From M3007 sp964646615 (GTDB lineage Bacteria > Bacteroidota > Bacteroidia > Chitinophagales > Saprospiraceae), in assembly GCA_964646615.1 (NCBI GenBank), contig CAZYEV010000072.1, forward strand, positions 12,913-76,912: 64,000 nucleotides of DNA, written 5' to 3'. The position numbers were made by a program, and so were the translations under genes. Shown here one piece after another: positions 25,861-34,141 of this stretch. The notes beneath the pieces are model-generated. The model was not told the origin of the DNA. It made no database searches and saw only the letters and a program-made list of their open reading frames with translations. Positions within the stretch are counted from its first letter, which is position 1; every line of letters begins with the position of its first letter.

Positions 25861-27249
25861 ATGTTAGGCATATCCGACAATCCCGTTCAATGTCAGCGCG
25901 ATTTGGAGGCGCTGAAAGCCCCAACCCTCAACCGGTTGGTGCGCTGGCACTTTATGGCGCGCCGCCTGCTGCTGGCGCTTATGGCAGTTTTTATCGTCCT
26001 GTTATTTGTGCCCTGGCAGCAGAACATCCAGGCTACTGGTCGCGTAACCACCCTGCGCCCGGAACATCGCCCGCAAACGGTGCACGCCACCATTCCGGGC
26101 CGAATTGAGCACTGGTACGTCATGGAGGGGCAATACGTCAGGGCTGGCGACACCATCGTTCGCCTCTCGGAAGTGAAGGCCGAATACTTCGACCCCGACT
26201 TAGTGCAGCGCGTCTCCAACCAGGTGCAGGCCAAAGAAGGGGCCATTGTGTCTTATCAAAATAAAATAGCCGCCTTAGAGGCCCAAATAGCGGCCATGCG
26301 GCGCGAGCGCGATAACAAGCTCGAGCAAATCACGAACAAGATCCGACAAACGGAACTCAAGGTCGAGGCCGACCGTGCGGCTTTGGAGCAGGCCAAAGTG
26401 GACATTCAGATAGCCCGCCGCCAGTTTGATGGCGTCAAAAACCTCTATGAACGCGGGCTGAAATCGCTGACCGAGTTCGAAGAAAAGCGCGCCAAACTCC
26501 AGGAGAGCGAAGCCAAACTCGTCGGCGCCGAAAACAAATTAGCCGTTACGCAAAACGACTTAGACATCCTGCGCACCGAACTGAGCCTGACGCGCAACGA
26601 ATACGATAACAAGATCGCCAAAGCCGAGAGCGACAAATTCAGCACGCAATCGGAGATGTTCGATGCGCAGGCAGCCGTCAACAAGCTGCGCATCGAACGC
26701 GAGAATTACAGCCGCCGCACGGCTTTTTATTACATTTTGGCGCCACAGGATGGCTATGTGGTGCAGGCTATCACTCCGGGCGTGGGGGAAATTATCAAGG
26801 AGGGCGACCCGGTGGTCAGCATTCTTCCGGCTGGCTACCAGTTGGCCGTGGAGATGTACATCCGCCCGATGGATGCACCCCTCATTAAGCCGGGCAACCA
26901 GGTGCGTTTCCTTTTTGACGGCTGGCCTGCTTTCTTCTTCAGCGGCTGGCCGGGCATTTCGGTAGGCACCTTTGCCGGGCGCGTGGTGGCCATTGACCGC
27001 AACATCAGCGACAATGGGCGCTTCCGAGTACTCATAAAGCCTGACCCGGAGGAGCAGCCATGGCCCAAAGCGCTCCAGGTGGGCGGCGGTGCCAAAGGCA
27101 TCGCGCTGCTCAACGTGGTGCCTGTATGGTATGAACTCTGGCGCGTTCTGAACGGCTTCCCCCCCGACCTGTACGCATGGGGAGAAAAAGACAAGGAGAA
27201 GAAAGACGAGGAACTGCTGCCCAAAGCACCTATCAAAAGAGTAAAATGA
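25861..27249 (+). CDS. HlyD-family membrane fusion protein
   Basis: A 462-residue periplasmic adaptor with a short cytosolic N-terminus, one transmembrane helix (LLLALMAVFIVLLFVPW), a lipoyl-like half-motif (GRIEHWYVMEGQYVRAGDTIVRL), a long coiled coil (about 120-280, rich in Glu, Lys, Gln and Ala), the second lipoyl half (ILAPQDGYVVQAI) and a C-terminal beta-barrel with the RND-HlyD signature VGEIIKEGDPVVSI. It should link the ABC transporter to the TolC-like channel. Its stop overlaps the start of the next gene by four bases (ATGA). Confidence 0.92.
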   Translation: MLGISDNPVQCQRDLEALKAPTLNRLVRWHFMARRLLLALMAVFIVLLFVPWQQNIQATGRVTTLRPEHRPQTVHATIPGRIEHWYVMEGQYVRAGDTIVRLSEVKAEYFDPDLVQRVSNQVQAKEGAIVSYQNKIAALEAQIAAMRRERDNKLEQITNKIRQTELKVEADRAALEQAKVDIQIARRQFDGVKNLYERGLKSLTEFEEKRAKLQESEAKLVGAENKLAVTQNDLDILRTELSLTRNEYDNKIAKAESDKFSTQSEMFDAQAAVNKLRIERENYSRRTAFYYILAPQDGYVVQAITPGVGEIIKEGDPVVSILPAGYQLAVEMYIRPMDAPLIKPGNQVRFLFDGWPAFFFSGWPGISVGTFAGRVVAIDRNISDNGRFRVLIKPDPEEQPWPKALQVGGGAKGIALLNVVPVWYELWRVLNGFPPDLYAWGEKDKEKKDEELLPKAPIKRVK

Positions 27250-28697
27250 CGCCGCACCACAGCCTTATACGCTATCGCCCTCTTTCGGTCTTTGTATTCG
27301 CTCTGCTCTGCGGCGCAATAGCTCTGCGTGGCCAGCCCGCCAAAACATATTGGGACTGGCCCAGCTTTCGGGCTGTCGTCCTCCAACAACACCCTACTGC
27401 CCGACAGGCCGACCTGCTGCTGGAACAGGCCCGTGCCGAGCTGCTGCGCGCACGCGGCGGCTTCGACCCTAAAATCTATGGCGACTGGAGCGGCAAACAC
27501 TTCAACGGTAAGCAGTACTTCCAGTACTCCGAAGTGGGTGTAAAAGCGCCCACCTGGTTGGGCATCGAACTCAAAAGCAACTTTAACCGCGCCTCGGGCG
27601 ACTTCGTCAATCCGGAGACCGCCCTGCCCCAACGCGGGCAATTCGCCGCCGGCCTCAGCTGGACGCTGGGTCGCGGCCTGTTCATTGACGACCGCCGCGC
27701 CGACCTCCAGATAGGCCAGATAGGCCTCGACCAACGCCGCGCCGAACGCGCCGCCCTGCTCAATGATCTGCTCTTCGACGCCGCCAAAGTCTACTGGGAC
27801 TGGGCCTTCGCCCAAAATGCCCTGAGCATCTACCAGGAAGCGCTCCGACAAGCCCGCATCCGCTACGAAGGCATTGTGGAAAGCTTCTACCAGGGCGACA
27901 AACCCGCCATTGATACTCTTGAGGCCTTCATCCAGGTGCAAGACCGCCAGATTGACGTCAACTTCGCCCAGGTGGACCTCCAAAACGCCACCATCGCCCT
28001 GACCACCTTCCTCTGGGGCTCCGACGGCGACCCCGCCGGCCTGAGCGGAATACCCGCCCCGCCCGAGGCCCTCATGGCTGCTACCTATCAGCCACCCACC
28101 GACGCCACCGCCCGCGAACTGCTGCAACTGGCGCAAACACAACACCCCTTACTGCGCGCCTACGACGCCAAACTCCGCGCCTTAGACGTGGAGCGCCGCC
28201 TCAAAGTGGAAAAACGCAAACCACAACTCGACCTCACTTACCAGCTGCTCGGCAACGGCTGGCAGTTCTTCACCACGCCCGGCGTCGAAGGCCCACAGGT
28301 GCTGGCCAACGACATCAAATGGGGCGTACAGTTCAGCTACCCCATCCTCAACCGCAAGGCCCGCGGCGACTGGCAGGTAACCCAAATCAAAATCGCCCAA
28401 AACAACCTCGAACTGAACCAAAAACGCTTAGAAATCGAAAACAAAACCCTCCAGTACCTCAACGAACTCAACACCTTAGCCGGCCAGGTCGCCCTCTACC
28501 GCGACATCACCCAAAACTACCGCGCCCTGCTCGACGGCGAGTACGAAAAGTTCCGCTTCGGCGAAAGCTCCGTCTTCCTCATCAACGTGCGCGAACAACG
28601 CTGGATAGACGCGCAAATCAAGTACCTCAAGCTGCTGGCCACCTACCGCAAAACAGAGGCAGGGCTGCAGTGGAGCGCCGGCGTGTTGGGACAGTAA
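27246..28697 (+). CDS. TolC-family outer-membrane efflux protein
   Basis: A 483-residue outer-membrane channel protein. The ATG at 27246 overlaps the hlyD stop as ATGA and opens a signal peptide (PLSVFVFALLCGAIALRGQ), so the longer frame from 27177 is rejected. Long amphipathic helical hairpins of the TolC fold are visible in two repeats (for example ARAELLRARGGFDPKIYGDW and LAGQVALYRDITQNYRALLD), with the family-like segment KFRFGESSVFLINVREQRW near the end. It completes a three-gene ABC-HlyD-TolC operon. The substrate is unknown, as no cognate toxin or peptide gene is adjacent. Confidence 0.92.
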   Translation: MTPHHSLIRYRPLSVFVFALLCGAIALRGQPAKTYWDWPSFRAVVLQQHPTARQADLLLEQARAELLRARGGFDPKIYGDWSGKHFNGKQYFQYSEVGVKAPTWLGIELKSNFNRASGDFVNPETALPQRGQFAAGLSWTLGRGLFIDDRRADLQIGQIGLDQRRAERAALLNDLLFDAAKVYWDWAFAQNALSIYQEALRQARIRYEGIVESFYQGDKPAIDTLEAFIQVQDRQIDVNFAQVDLQNATIALTTFLWGSDGDPAGLSGIPAPPEALMAATYQPPTDATARELLQLAQTQHPLLRAYDAKLRALDVERRLKVEKRKPQLDLTYQLLGNGWQFFTTPGVEGPQVLANDIKWGVQFSYPILNRKARGDWQVTQIKIAQNNLELNQKRLEIENKTLQYLNELNTLAGQVALYRDITQNYRALLDGEYEKFRFGESSVFLINVREQRWIDAQIKYLKLLATYRKTEAGLQWSAGVLGQ

Positions 28698-28739
28698 TCG
28701 CCTTACTCAGGGCGGCCCTCATCACCGCTAAAAGCACAG

Positions 28740-29441
28740 TCATTCGTGCCCTATACGCTTGAAAAAATCCTGAGAGTATGCCTCTCCGATGGGCACAGGG
28801 CCGCGAACCGTGGCGACGACATTTCTCTCCACGTACTGTATGTGCGCAATATTCAAAATGTACGACTTATGAACGCGAATAAAGGTCTCCGAGGGAAGAA
28901 GTTCCTCCATACGAGTCATCGTCTCGCGTATCACGAGCATATCTTTATGGAGATGCACTTTCAGATAGTTGCTCAGTCCCTCTATAAACACGATGTCCTC
29001 CAAACTCACTTTATACAGCTTTCTATCGGCTCGCAAGAAAATATATTGACTGCTTTTAGACGGCGTTTTGGAGACGTCTTCATGAGAGGACATAGTACGC
29101 ATCGCCTTTCCAACAGCCCGCAAAAAACGCTCGTACGAGATAGGCTTAACCAGATAATCAATCACATCCAGGTCAAAGGCACTGAGCGCATAGCTATCAT
29201 AGGCTGTTGTCAGAATAACTTTTGGAGCCTGATGGCCCAAATACTTCAGGAATTGCAATCCGTCTAGCTCAGGCATTTGAATATCCAGAAACATCAGCTC
29301 TACGGGCTCTTTCTTCAGCAGTGCCATCGCCTCAATGGCATTACTGCATTTGCCTGCCAGTTCCAGCCCATTCGTTTGCGAGATATATCGCTCCAGGATA
29401 ATCTGTGCGGGCGGTTCGTCATCTACTATTAAGCAACGCAT
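28740..29441 (-). CDS. LytTR-family response regulator
   Basis: A 233-residue regulator with an N-terminal receiver domain (VDDEPPAQ acidic pocket, phosphoacceptor Asp53 in MFLDIQMPELDG, conserved Thr and Lys further on at ILTTAYDS and YLVKPI) and a C-terminal LytTR DNA-binding domain (about 130-233, ending HKSYILNIAHIQYVERN). It overlaps the sensor kinase gene by 23 bases and is translated from the same mRNA. It converges with the tolC gene. Likely targets are the divergent envelope genes starting at 30801, but no operator was identified. Confidence 0.95.
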   Translation of the reverse strand: MRCLIVDDEPPAQIILERYISQTNGLELAGKCSNAIEAMALLKKEPVELMFLDIQMPELDGLQFLKYLGHQAPKVILTTAYDSYALSAFDLDVIDYLVKPISYERFLRAVGKAMRTMSSHEDVSKTPSKSSQYIFLRADRKLYKVSLEDIVFIEGLSNYLKVHLHKDMLVIRETMTRMEELLPSETFIRVHKSYILNIAHIQYVERNVVATVRGPVPIGEAYSQDFFKRIGHE

Positions 29442-30459
29442 GCTCCATCCTTTTTTGAAGTTTCAAATAAAGGTTGACCCTGTACTTATCTAACATGTTT
29501 TCTATCTCTAAGTGATACTTGTCCGGGCCGTAAAGAAGTTCAAGACGCCGCTTGACCGATGAAAGCCCAACGCCCTCGCTTTCTTTTCTCTCCTGTGCGG
29601 CAGAGGTGGGTGGCTTGCTGTTTTCCACATACATATACAGGTTATCGCCATCTATATGTATCACAATCTCGACGTAACGGCTCATGGACGAGGTGCTTAT
29701 TCCGTGCTTAAAACTGTTCTCAATAAAAGGGAGGAGTAACATGGGCGCTATGTATAGGCCCTCTGCATCTCCTTCCATATTTAGCCTGATGGAAACTTCC
29801 TTGTCAAGGCGCAAGCGCTCCAAAGCGATATAGTCATCAATATAAGCCAATTCTTCTGACAGAGGCACCCATATATCCTCAGATTTAAGCATGTAACGCA
29901 TCAGGCCGGAGAGCCTTAAAATGATTTCAGGGGTTTTATCCGACCTCTCCAGCGCAAAAGCGTATATGCTATTTAAGGTGTTGAATAAGAAATGCGGATT
30001 TATCCGGTGCCGAAGCAGGTTCAGCTCTGCTTTAATTTGCAGATTTCGCATTTCTTTTTCTTGTATCTGGCTCTTGTACCAGTATTGCATGAAAGACATT
30101 CCGACTGCAATGGCCATAAACCAAAACATGCCTACGAAATACTGGATATAATCCGGCTGAGAGGGCATTTGCTCAAAAAAGTTCTGACCAATCCAGGTTT
30201 CCGTTTTCATGTGGAACCAGGACCACAACAGACAGCCTGCAAATGCAATAATCCAATATACATACTGCTGCTGACCAGCGCGCATGAGGCGGGGCATTAC
30301 CCATTCCGTTATCCAGTAAAAGAAAGGAGGCGCTATCAACACAATATTGAGCGCCAGGGCGGTTTCTCCTTTAGACAGAGGCCACTTCAAATCTAAAAGG
30401 GCAGGTGATAAAAAGATAAACCAGAAAACGAGATGTATCAGAATTTTTCGGCGGAACAT
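29419..30459 (-). CDS. LytS/YehU-family sensor histidine kinase
   Basis: A 346-residue membrane kinase. Four hydrophobic segments in the first 140 residues form the sensor region, then a short coiled coil (IQEKEMRNLQIKAELNLLRH) leads into the His_kinase domain with the phosphoacceptor His in RINPHFLFNTLNS, an N box LLLPFIENSFKHG and a G box GVGLSSVKRRLELLYG. It should phosphorylate the LytTR regulator whose gene overlaps its end. Base composition here is clearly lower in G+C than most of the window. Confidence 0.95.
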   Translation of the reverse strand: MFRRKILIHLVFWFIFLSPALLDLKWPLSKGETALALNIVLIAPPFFYWITEWVMPRLMRAGQQQYVYWIIAFAGCLLWSWFHMKTETWIGQNFFEQMPSQPDYIQYFVGMFWFMAIAVGMSFMQYWYKSQIQEKEMRNLQIKAELNLLRHRINPHFLFNTLNSIYAFALERSDKTPEIILRLSGLMRYMLKSEDIWVPLSEELAYIDDYIALERLRLDKEVSIRLNMEGDAEGLYIAPMLLLPFIENSFKHGISTSSMSRYVEIVIHIDGDNLYMYVENSKPPTSAAQERKESEGVGLSSVKRRLELLYGPDKYHLEIENMLDKYRVNLYLKLQKRMEHALLNSR

Positions 30460-30663
30460 CTTCAGACCAACGGGTTAAGGTGAGTCATCGTCAACGGCTT
30501 GAGGCCTGTCTGAACCTCCAAACCTTTAAGCGGGGCCAGAGGATGCTTCCTCGGGATACGCTGCACACAAAGCCTACCATAATTATGCTGGATCATCTTA
30601 CTTTAAGGTGGTCATGACAATACCCTGTAAAATCAAGTGAAGCTTGAGCTAATTTTGATGGTG

Positions 30664-30671
30664 CAAAGGTA
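30664..30671 (-). promoter_or_regulatory. -7 box possibly serving the kinase-regulator operon
   Basis: Reads TACCTTTG on the minus strand. It is about 200 bases upstream of the kinase ATG, so a long leader would be needed. Confidence 0.35.
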
Positions 30672-30769
30672 GGAGCCATATGTTATCCTACTTTATGGCA
30701 TTTAGCCCATTGGTCATCGTAAAAGGGCCAATCGTCACAACTCGGTAGGGAGTCGCTGTTGCCTGCCGA

Positions 30770-30777
30770 TAATTTTG
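30770..30777 (+). promoter_or_regulatory. Bacteroidota -7 box of the three-gene envelope operon
   Basis: TAATTTTG, a full match to TAnnTTTG, 23 bases before the ATG at 30801. Confidence 0.6.
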
Positions 30778-30800
30778 CTGCAAACAAACAGGATAAGTCT

Positions 30801-31184
30801 ATGCGTAAATTCATTCTTTTGCTACTACTCGCCTTTCTTCTCTCTGGGCAAGCAGCGCTCAAAGCCCAGAGCGAAGGCATTACCATCGTAACTACTGTTG
30901 AGTACCTCGACCTTCTGGACGGGGGAGAGTCTCGCCTGTACATCACCACTCCCGATGGTAGAACGGAGGAGGTGCCCTTGAAAGGACTGTATTCCTTTGG
31001 AGGATATATCAGCGAGAAAAAAATCAATGCAAACGACTCCACAGTAGCTAAGCGGCTAAACGAACTCCAAAAAAGAGGCTGGAGCATCCTGACGGCTACT
31101 GCCTCGACCCAACCTCGCACAGAGGCTGGAAAACCACCCTGTATCCTGACCCGATACATCCTGGTTAGAAATAATCAGAATTAA
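30801..31184 (+). CDS. small exported protein of unknown function
   Basis: A 127-residue protein with a clear signal peptide (KFILLLLLAFLLSGQAALKAQ). The mature part is about 105 residues, mixed alpha/beta, with the segment YLDLLDGGESRLYITTPDGR. I do not recognise the family. The start at 30801 is set by the signal peptide and by the -7 box, which lies inside the longer frame from 30759. It is the first gene of a probable operon with a barrel protein and an S41 peptidase. Confidence 0.7.
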   Translation: MRKFILLLLLAFLLSGQAALKAQSEGITIVTTVEYLDLLDGGESRLYITTPDGRTEEVPLKGLYSFGGYISEKKINANDSTVAKRLNELQKRGWSILTATASTQPRTEAGKPPCILTRYILVRNNQN

Positions 31185-31202
31185 ACAAAACTTTTCTACA
31201 AT

Positions 31203-31982
31203 ATGAAGTACGCTGTAGTAATGCTGGCATTTCTGTCAGCACAGGTTCTCTGTTACGCCCAGCCCAAGCGCGCTGCTACTCCAGCGCCACAAAAGCAACC
31301 CACCGGCTGGCACATCGGGCTGAGCTTCGGCTCTGTAAATAATGCGGTGAAAATGGACTTTTCAGACAGGCCTTTCTGGCGCTACAACTACGTAGAAGAC
31401 TGGCAGTACCCCGGCCTCGAGGTACATTATACGCTGGCGCCCCGTGTATTGGCTACCTTTGGTCTGAACGTATTGCAACGCGGGCAAAGGGTAGAAACCA
31501 TCCAGAAGTTTGAAAGCATCAACGATTTCATCCTGACGCGCACATATCTCAATCTGCCGGCAGGCATCGCCGTCGAACTATTCGACACCAAATTTTCGCC
31601 CTATGTCAATGCGGGCATCTACGGCGCCTACTGGGTCAGCGGTAAATGGAAAGGAAAAGTACCACGAGTCCTGGGCAATCCATACGAAGAGAACTTTTCC
31701 CTGGAGGCAATAAAAGCCTTAGACTTTGAGGCATCTTACGAATTCTCCAGCAATAGCGATACCGGCATCAAAGAAAACAGGTTAGAACTTGGCATCTGGG
31801 GCGGTGGTGGCCTGAGATTTCGGGCTAAAAGCGGCCTTCGCATCTTCTTGGGCTTTAACGCCACCGGCGGACTCACCTCGATCTACTCGAGCACTGCAGA
31901 CATAAAAGACTTCCAGAAACGCAAAAACACAGCCTATATCGCGAGCGCCGGCCTGACTATTCCTATCCGCAAAAAAATGTAA
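31203..31982 (+). CDS. outer-membrane beta-barrel protein (PorT-like fold)
   Basis: A 259-residue protein with signal peptide (VVMLAFLSAQVLCYAQ) and alternating beta strands ending in a strand typical for barrels (AYIASAGLTIPIRKKM). Patterns such as GWHIGLSFGSVNNAVKM and LELGIWGGGGLRFRA fit the eight-stranded outer-membrane barrels common in Bacteroidota. A specific role cannot be assigned. It sits 18 bases after the preceding gene and 12 bases before the S41 peptidase gene. Confidence 0.7.
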   Translation: MKYAVVMLAFLSAQVLCYAQPKRAATPAPQKQPTGWHIGLSFGSVNNAVKMDFSDRPFWRYNYVEDWQYPGLEVHYTLAPRVLATFGLNVLQRGQRVETIQKFESINDFILTRTYLNLPAGIAVELFDTKFSPYVNAGIYGAYWVSGKWKGKVPRVLGNPYEENFSLEAIKALDFEASYEFSSNSDTGIKENRLELGIWGGGGLRFRAKSGLRIFLGFNATGGLTSIYSSTADIKDFQKRKNTAYIASAGLTIPIRKKM

Positions 31983-31994
31983 AAAAGCAACGTC

Positions 31995-33110
31995 ATGAAA
32001 ATCAAATACCTGTTATCCGCTTTCCTACTTCTCTTTACGCTGGGCTGCGTCAAGGAAGACCCTTTTGTCGAATTTGACCGATACCCCAATACACCTCAAG
32101 GAAACTTTCAGGCGTTCTGGGACGGCATGAGCCGAAAGTATGCCTTCTGGGGATACGACCCCACCGATTGGGATGCCGTCTATGACAAATATGTAAACCG
32201 AGTAACCGGTGAGACTACCGACGCCGAACTGGCAGAGATATTCGACGAGATGATAGAAAACTTGATTGACTGCCATTACGAAATTCGGATTGAAATTGAC
32301 GGAGAAGAAAAGGCGTTATTTCCTGGGCTAGTCAAACAAAAAGTCTTGAATTATCACTTCCTGCTGGATAACGATTACTTCGAGACCAAAATGTTTGCCC
32401 GTCTATCGCCCGGAACGCGGAAGAAGTTCAACGGCTTTGTCTATGGTGCGATAGACAATAAGTATCAGTACTTCAGAATTCCACAGATTAACGTATTCGG
32501 AAATATCGGCGAGAATCCGCAATTCTTTTTGGAAATGTTCGAGTTCATGGCCAAACCAGCACCTCAGTACAAAGGTGTTATCCTGGACTTGCGCGAGAAT
32601 ACCGGTGGCAATGCTGATGAAGTTACGTTGATAGCCGGTAATTTCTTAGATAAAGAATTGTTGGTGGGCGAGTCCCGCTACAAGTATGGCAGCAATCGCA
32701 ATGAGTTCGGCCCCTGGATTCCACAGAAAATTTACCCCAACCCGGAAGGCTACAATCCTCTGCCTGTAGTCGTTCTGTGCAATGGCTTCACGATTAGCGC
32801 GGCAGAGCGCATTACCATGGCGCTCAGTCTGCTGCCTCAAGTAACCGTCGTAGGCGAGACGACCTTTGGTGCTCAGTCGGCGCTGTACACAGGGCGCGAA
32901 GGCAGAGATGCTGCCTACGCAGGAGCTTTCGTGCTGCCGAACAATTGGAGCGTTAGCACCGCGGTGGAAGTGTACCGTTTTGTTGACGGGAACCTGTATG
33001 AGGGTATAGGGTCCCCACCCGATGTGGCTGTGCCCTTCGACGTCAATCTTTTCAAGACTACCGGCCGCGACAATCAATTAGAACGAGCCTTACAGATCCT
33101 TCCTAAGTAG
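31995..33110 (+). CDS. S41-family peptidase lipoprotein
   Basis: A 371-residue lipoprotein with lipobox LFTLGC (Cys18). An N-terminal helical cap (about 30-110) precedes the crotonase-like S41 protease domain (about 155-350), with YKGVILDLRENTGGNADEV and the nucleophile segment VLCNGFTISAAER, followed by VGETTFGAQS. S41 enzymes are C-terminal-processing or tricorn-like proteases. No PDZ domain is evident. As the last gene of the operon divergent from the LytS/LytTR pair it may be induced by envelope stress, which is inference. Confidence 0.88.
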   Translation: MKIKYLLSAFLLLFTLGCVKEDPFVEFDRYPNTPQGNFQAFWDGMSRKYAFWGYDPTDWDAVYDKYVNRVTGETTDAELAEIFDEMIENLIDCHYEIRIEIDGEEKALFPGLVKQKVLNYHFLLDNDYFETKMFARLSPGTRKKFNGFVYGAIDNKYQYFRIPQINVFGNIGENPQFFLEMFEFMAKPAPQYKGVILDLRENTGGNADEVTLIAGNFLDKELLVGESRYKYGSNRNEFGPWIPQKIYPNPEGYNPLPVVVLCNGFTISAAERITMALSLLPQVTVVGETTFGAQSALYTGREGRDAAYAGAFVLPNNWSVSTAVEVYRFVDGNLYEGIGSPPDVAVPFDVNLFKTTGRDNQLERALQILPK

Positions 33111-33135
33111 TTTCACGCTTTGTTGCACTCTCGAG

Positions 33136-33177
33136 TCGGCAGCGCGCTGGTAGCAGCGCGCTGCCGATCTTGTTTTT
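33136..33177 (+). terminator. strong terminator after the S41 peptidase gene
   Basis: A 14-base perfect stem (33136-33149 with 33154-33167, core CGGCAGCGCGCTG) around a 4-base loop, followed by TCTTGTTTTT. Confidence 0.9.
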
Positions 33178-33200
33178 ACCTCTGCCAGTATCGCCCGCGC

Positions 33201-33208
33201 TACCTTTG
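33201..33208 (+). promoter_or_regulatory. Bacteroidota -7 box of cutC
   Basis: TACCTTTG, a full match, 27 bases before the ATG at 33236 and directly after a strong terminator, so cutC is transcribed independently. Confidence 0.65.
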
Positions 33209-33235
33209 TGCGGTTGAAAGCGATGCTTTTTCGCC

Positions 33236-33955
33236 ATGTTTACCCTCGAAGTTTGCGCCGCCACCCTCTCCTCTGCACTGGCAGCTCAGGCCGCCGGAGC
33301 GCACCGCATTGAGCTGTGCAGCGGGCTGGAGGTGGGCGGCCTAACGCCTTCGCTGGGGCTGTTGCAGGCGGTACGCGCCTGTGTGCGTATGCCCGTGTAT
33401 GTGCTCATTCGCCCACGCGAGGGTCATTTTTTCTATTCGGAGGGCGAGTTGTCGGTCATGCTTCGCGATGTAGCGCTCTGCCGCGAAGCGGGCGCCAATG
33501 GCGTCGTCGTGGGGGCGCTCGATCGGCATGGCCACCTGCACGAACGCCACCTGCGCCGCTTAGCCGAAGCTGCGGCAGGCATGGGCCTGAGCTGCCACCG
33601 CGCTTTTGACCTCGTGCCCAATACTGCTGAAGCCCTGGAAATGCTCATCGCCCTGGGCTTCGAGCGCGTGCTCACCTCCGGCCAGGCGACCTCGGCCTGG
33701 GAGGGGCGCGAGCGCCTGCACCAACTCGTGGAACAGGCTGCCGGGCGCATCGCCGTCATGCCCGGCGGCGGCATCACGGCCCGCAACATCCGCCCCTTAG
33801 CCGAAGCCACCGGCGCAACGGAGTTCCATCTCAGCGCCAAAGAACGCGCACAAGCGCCCTACCCCACCAGCACCCAACTGCCCGGGCTGGAGCAGGCGCA
33901 TTGGGAAAGCGATGTGCACCGCATCCGGGAGGCACTGGAGCGGCTGATGGAATGA
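33236..33955 (+). CDS. cutC: CutC family protein
   Basis: A 239-residue TIM-barrel protein with the CutC hallmarks: N-terminal EVCAATLSSALAAQAAGAHR, ELCSGLEVGGLTPS, RPREGHFFYS, CHRAFDLVPN and VMPGGGITARNI. CutC was first tied to copper tolerance in E. coli, but its biochemical role remains uncertain; the fold suggests an enzyme on a small substrate. It is insulated by a terminator on each side. Confidence 0.95.
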   Translation: MFTLEVCAATLSSALAAQAAGAHRIELCSGLEVGGLTPSLGLLQAVRACVRMPVYVLIRPREGHFFYSEGELSVMLRDVALCREAGANGVVVGALDRHGHLHERHLRRLAEAAAGMGLSCHRAFDLVPNTAEALEMLIALGFERVLTSGQATSAWEGRERLHQLVEQAAGRIAVMPGGGITARNIRPLAEATGATEFHLSAKERAQAPYPTSTQLPGLEQAHWESDVHRIREALERLME

Positions 33956-34036
33956 GACGGCACCTTTCACCGTTTAACCCTGTCCTGCGTCGTCGTCAGC
34001 ACTTATCCTTGGCGGAGAGGTCTATGAACGCCATTT

Positions 34037-34086
34037 CTGTTCCCCGTCTGAGCGCAGCACCTGGGGAACAGCGAACCTTTTTTTTG
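34037..34086 (+). terminator. terminator downstream of cutC
   Basis: CTGTTCCCC (34037-34045) pairs perfectly with GGGGAACAG (34063-34071) over a 17-base loop, then CGAACC and a run of eight T. Confidence 0.75.
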
Positions 34087-34141
34087 ATAGATTGAGCCTT
34101 AAACTATCTGGGCAATTGGCCTGCCAGGAGGAATGGTCCCT

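Larger units (their letters stand above)
30460..30800. other. divergent intergenic region, kinase / envelope genes
   Basis: About 340 bases between two divergent transcription units. It contains a minus-strand -7 box at 30664-30671 (about 200 bases before the kinase gene) and a plus-strand box at 30770-30777. The space between is AT-rich and shows no convincing gene; it is the natural place to look for a LytTR operator. Confidence 0.5.

Noticed and set aside
26835..28145. A 436-codon minus-strand open frame opposite hlyD and tolC
   Set aside because: It spans two well-supported genes on the other strand and shows no protein family features.
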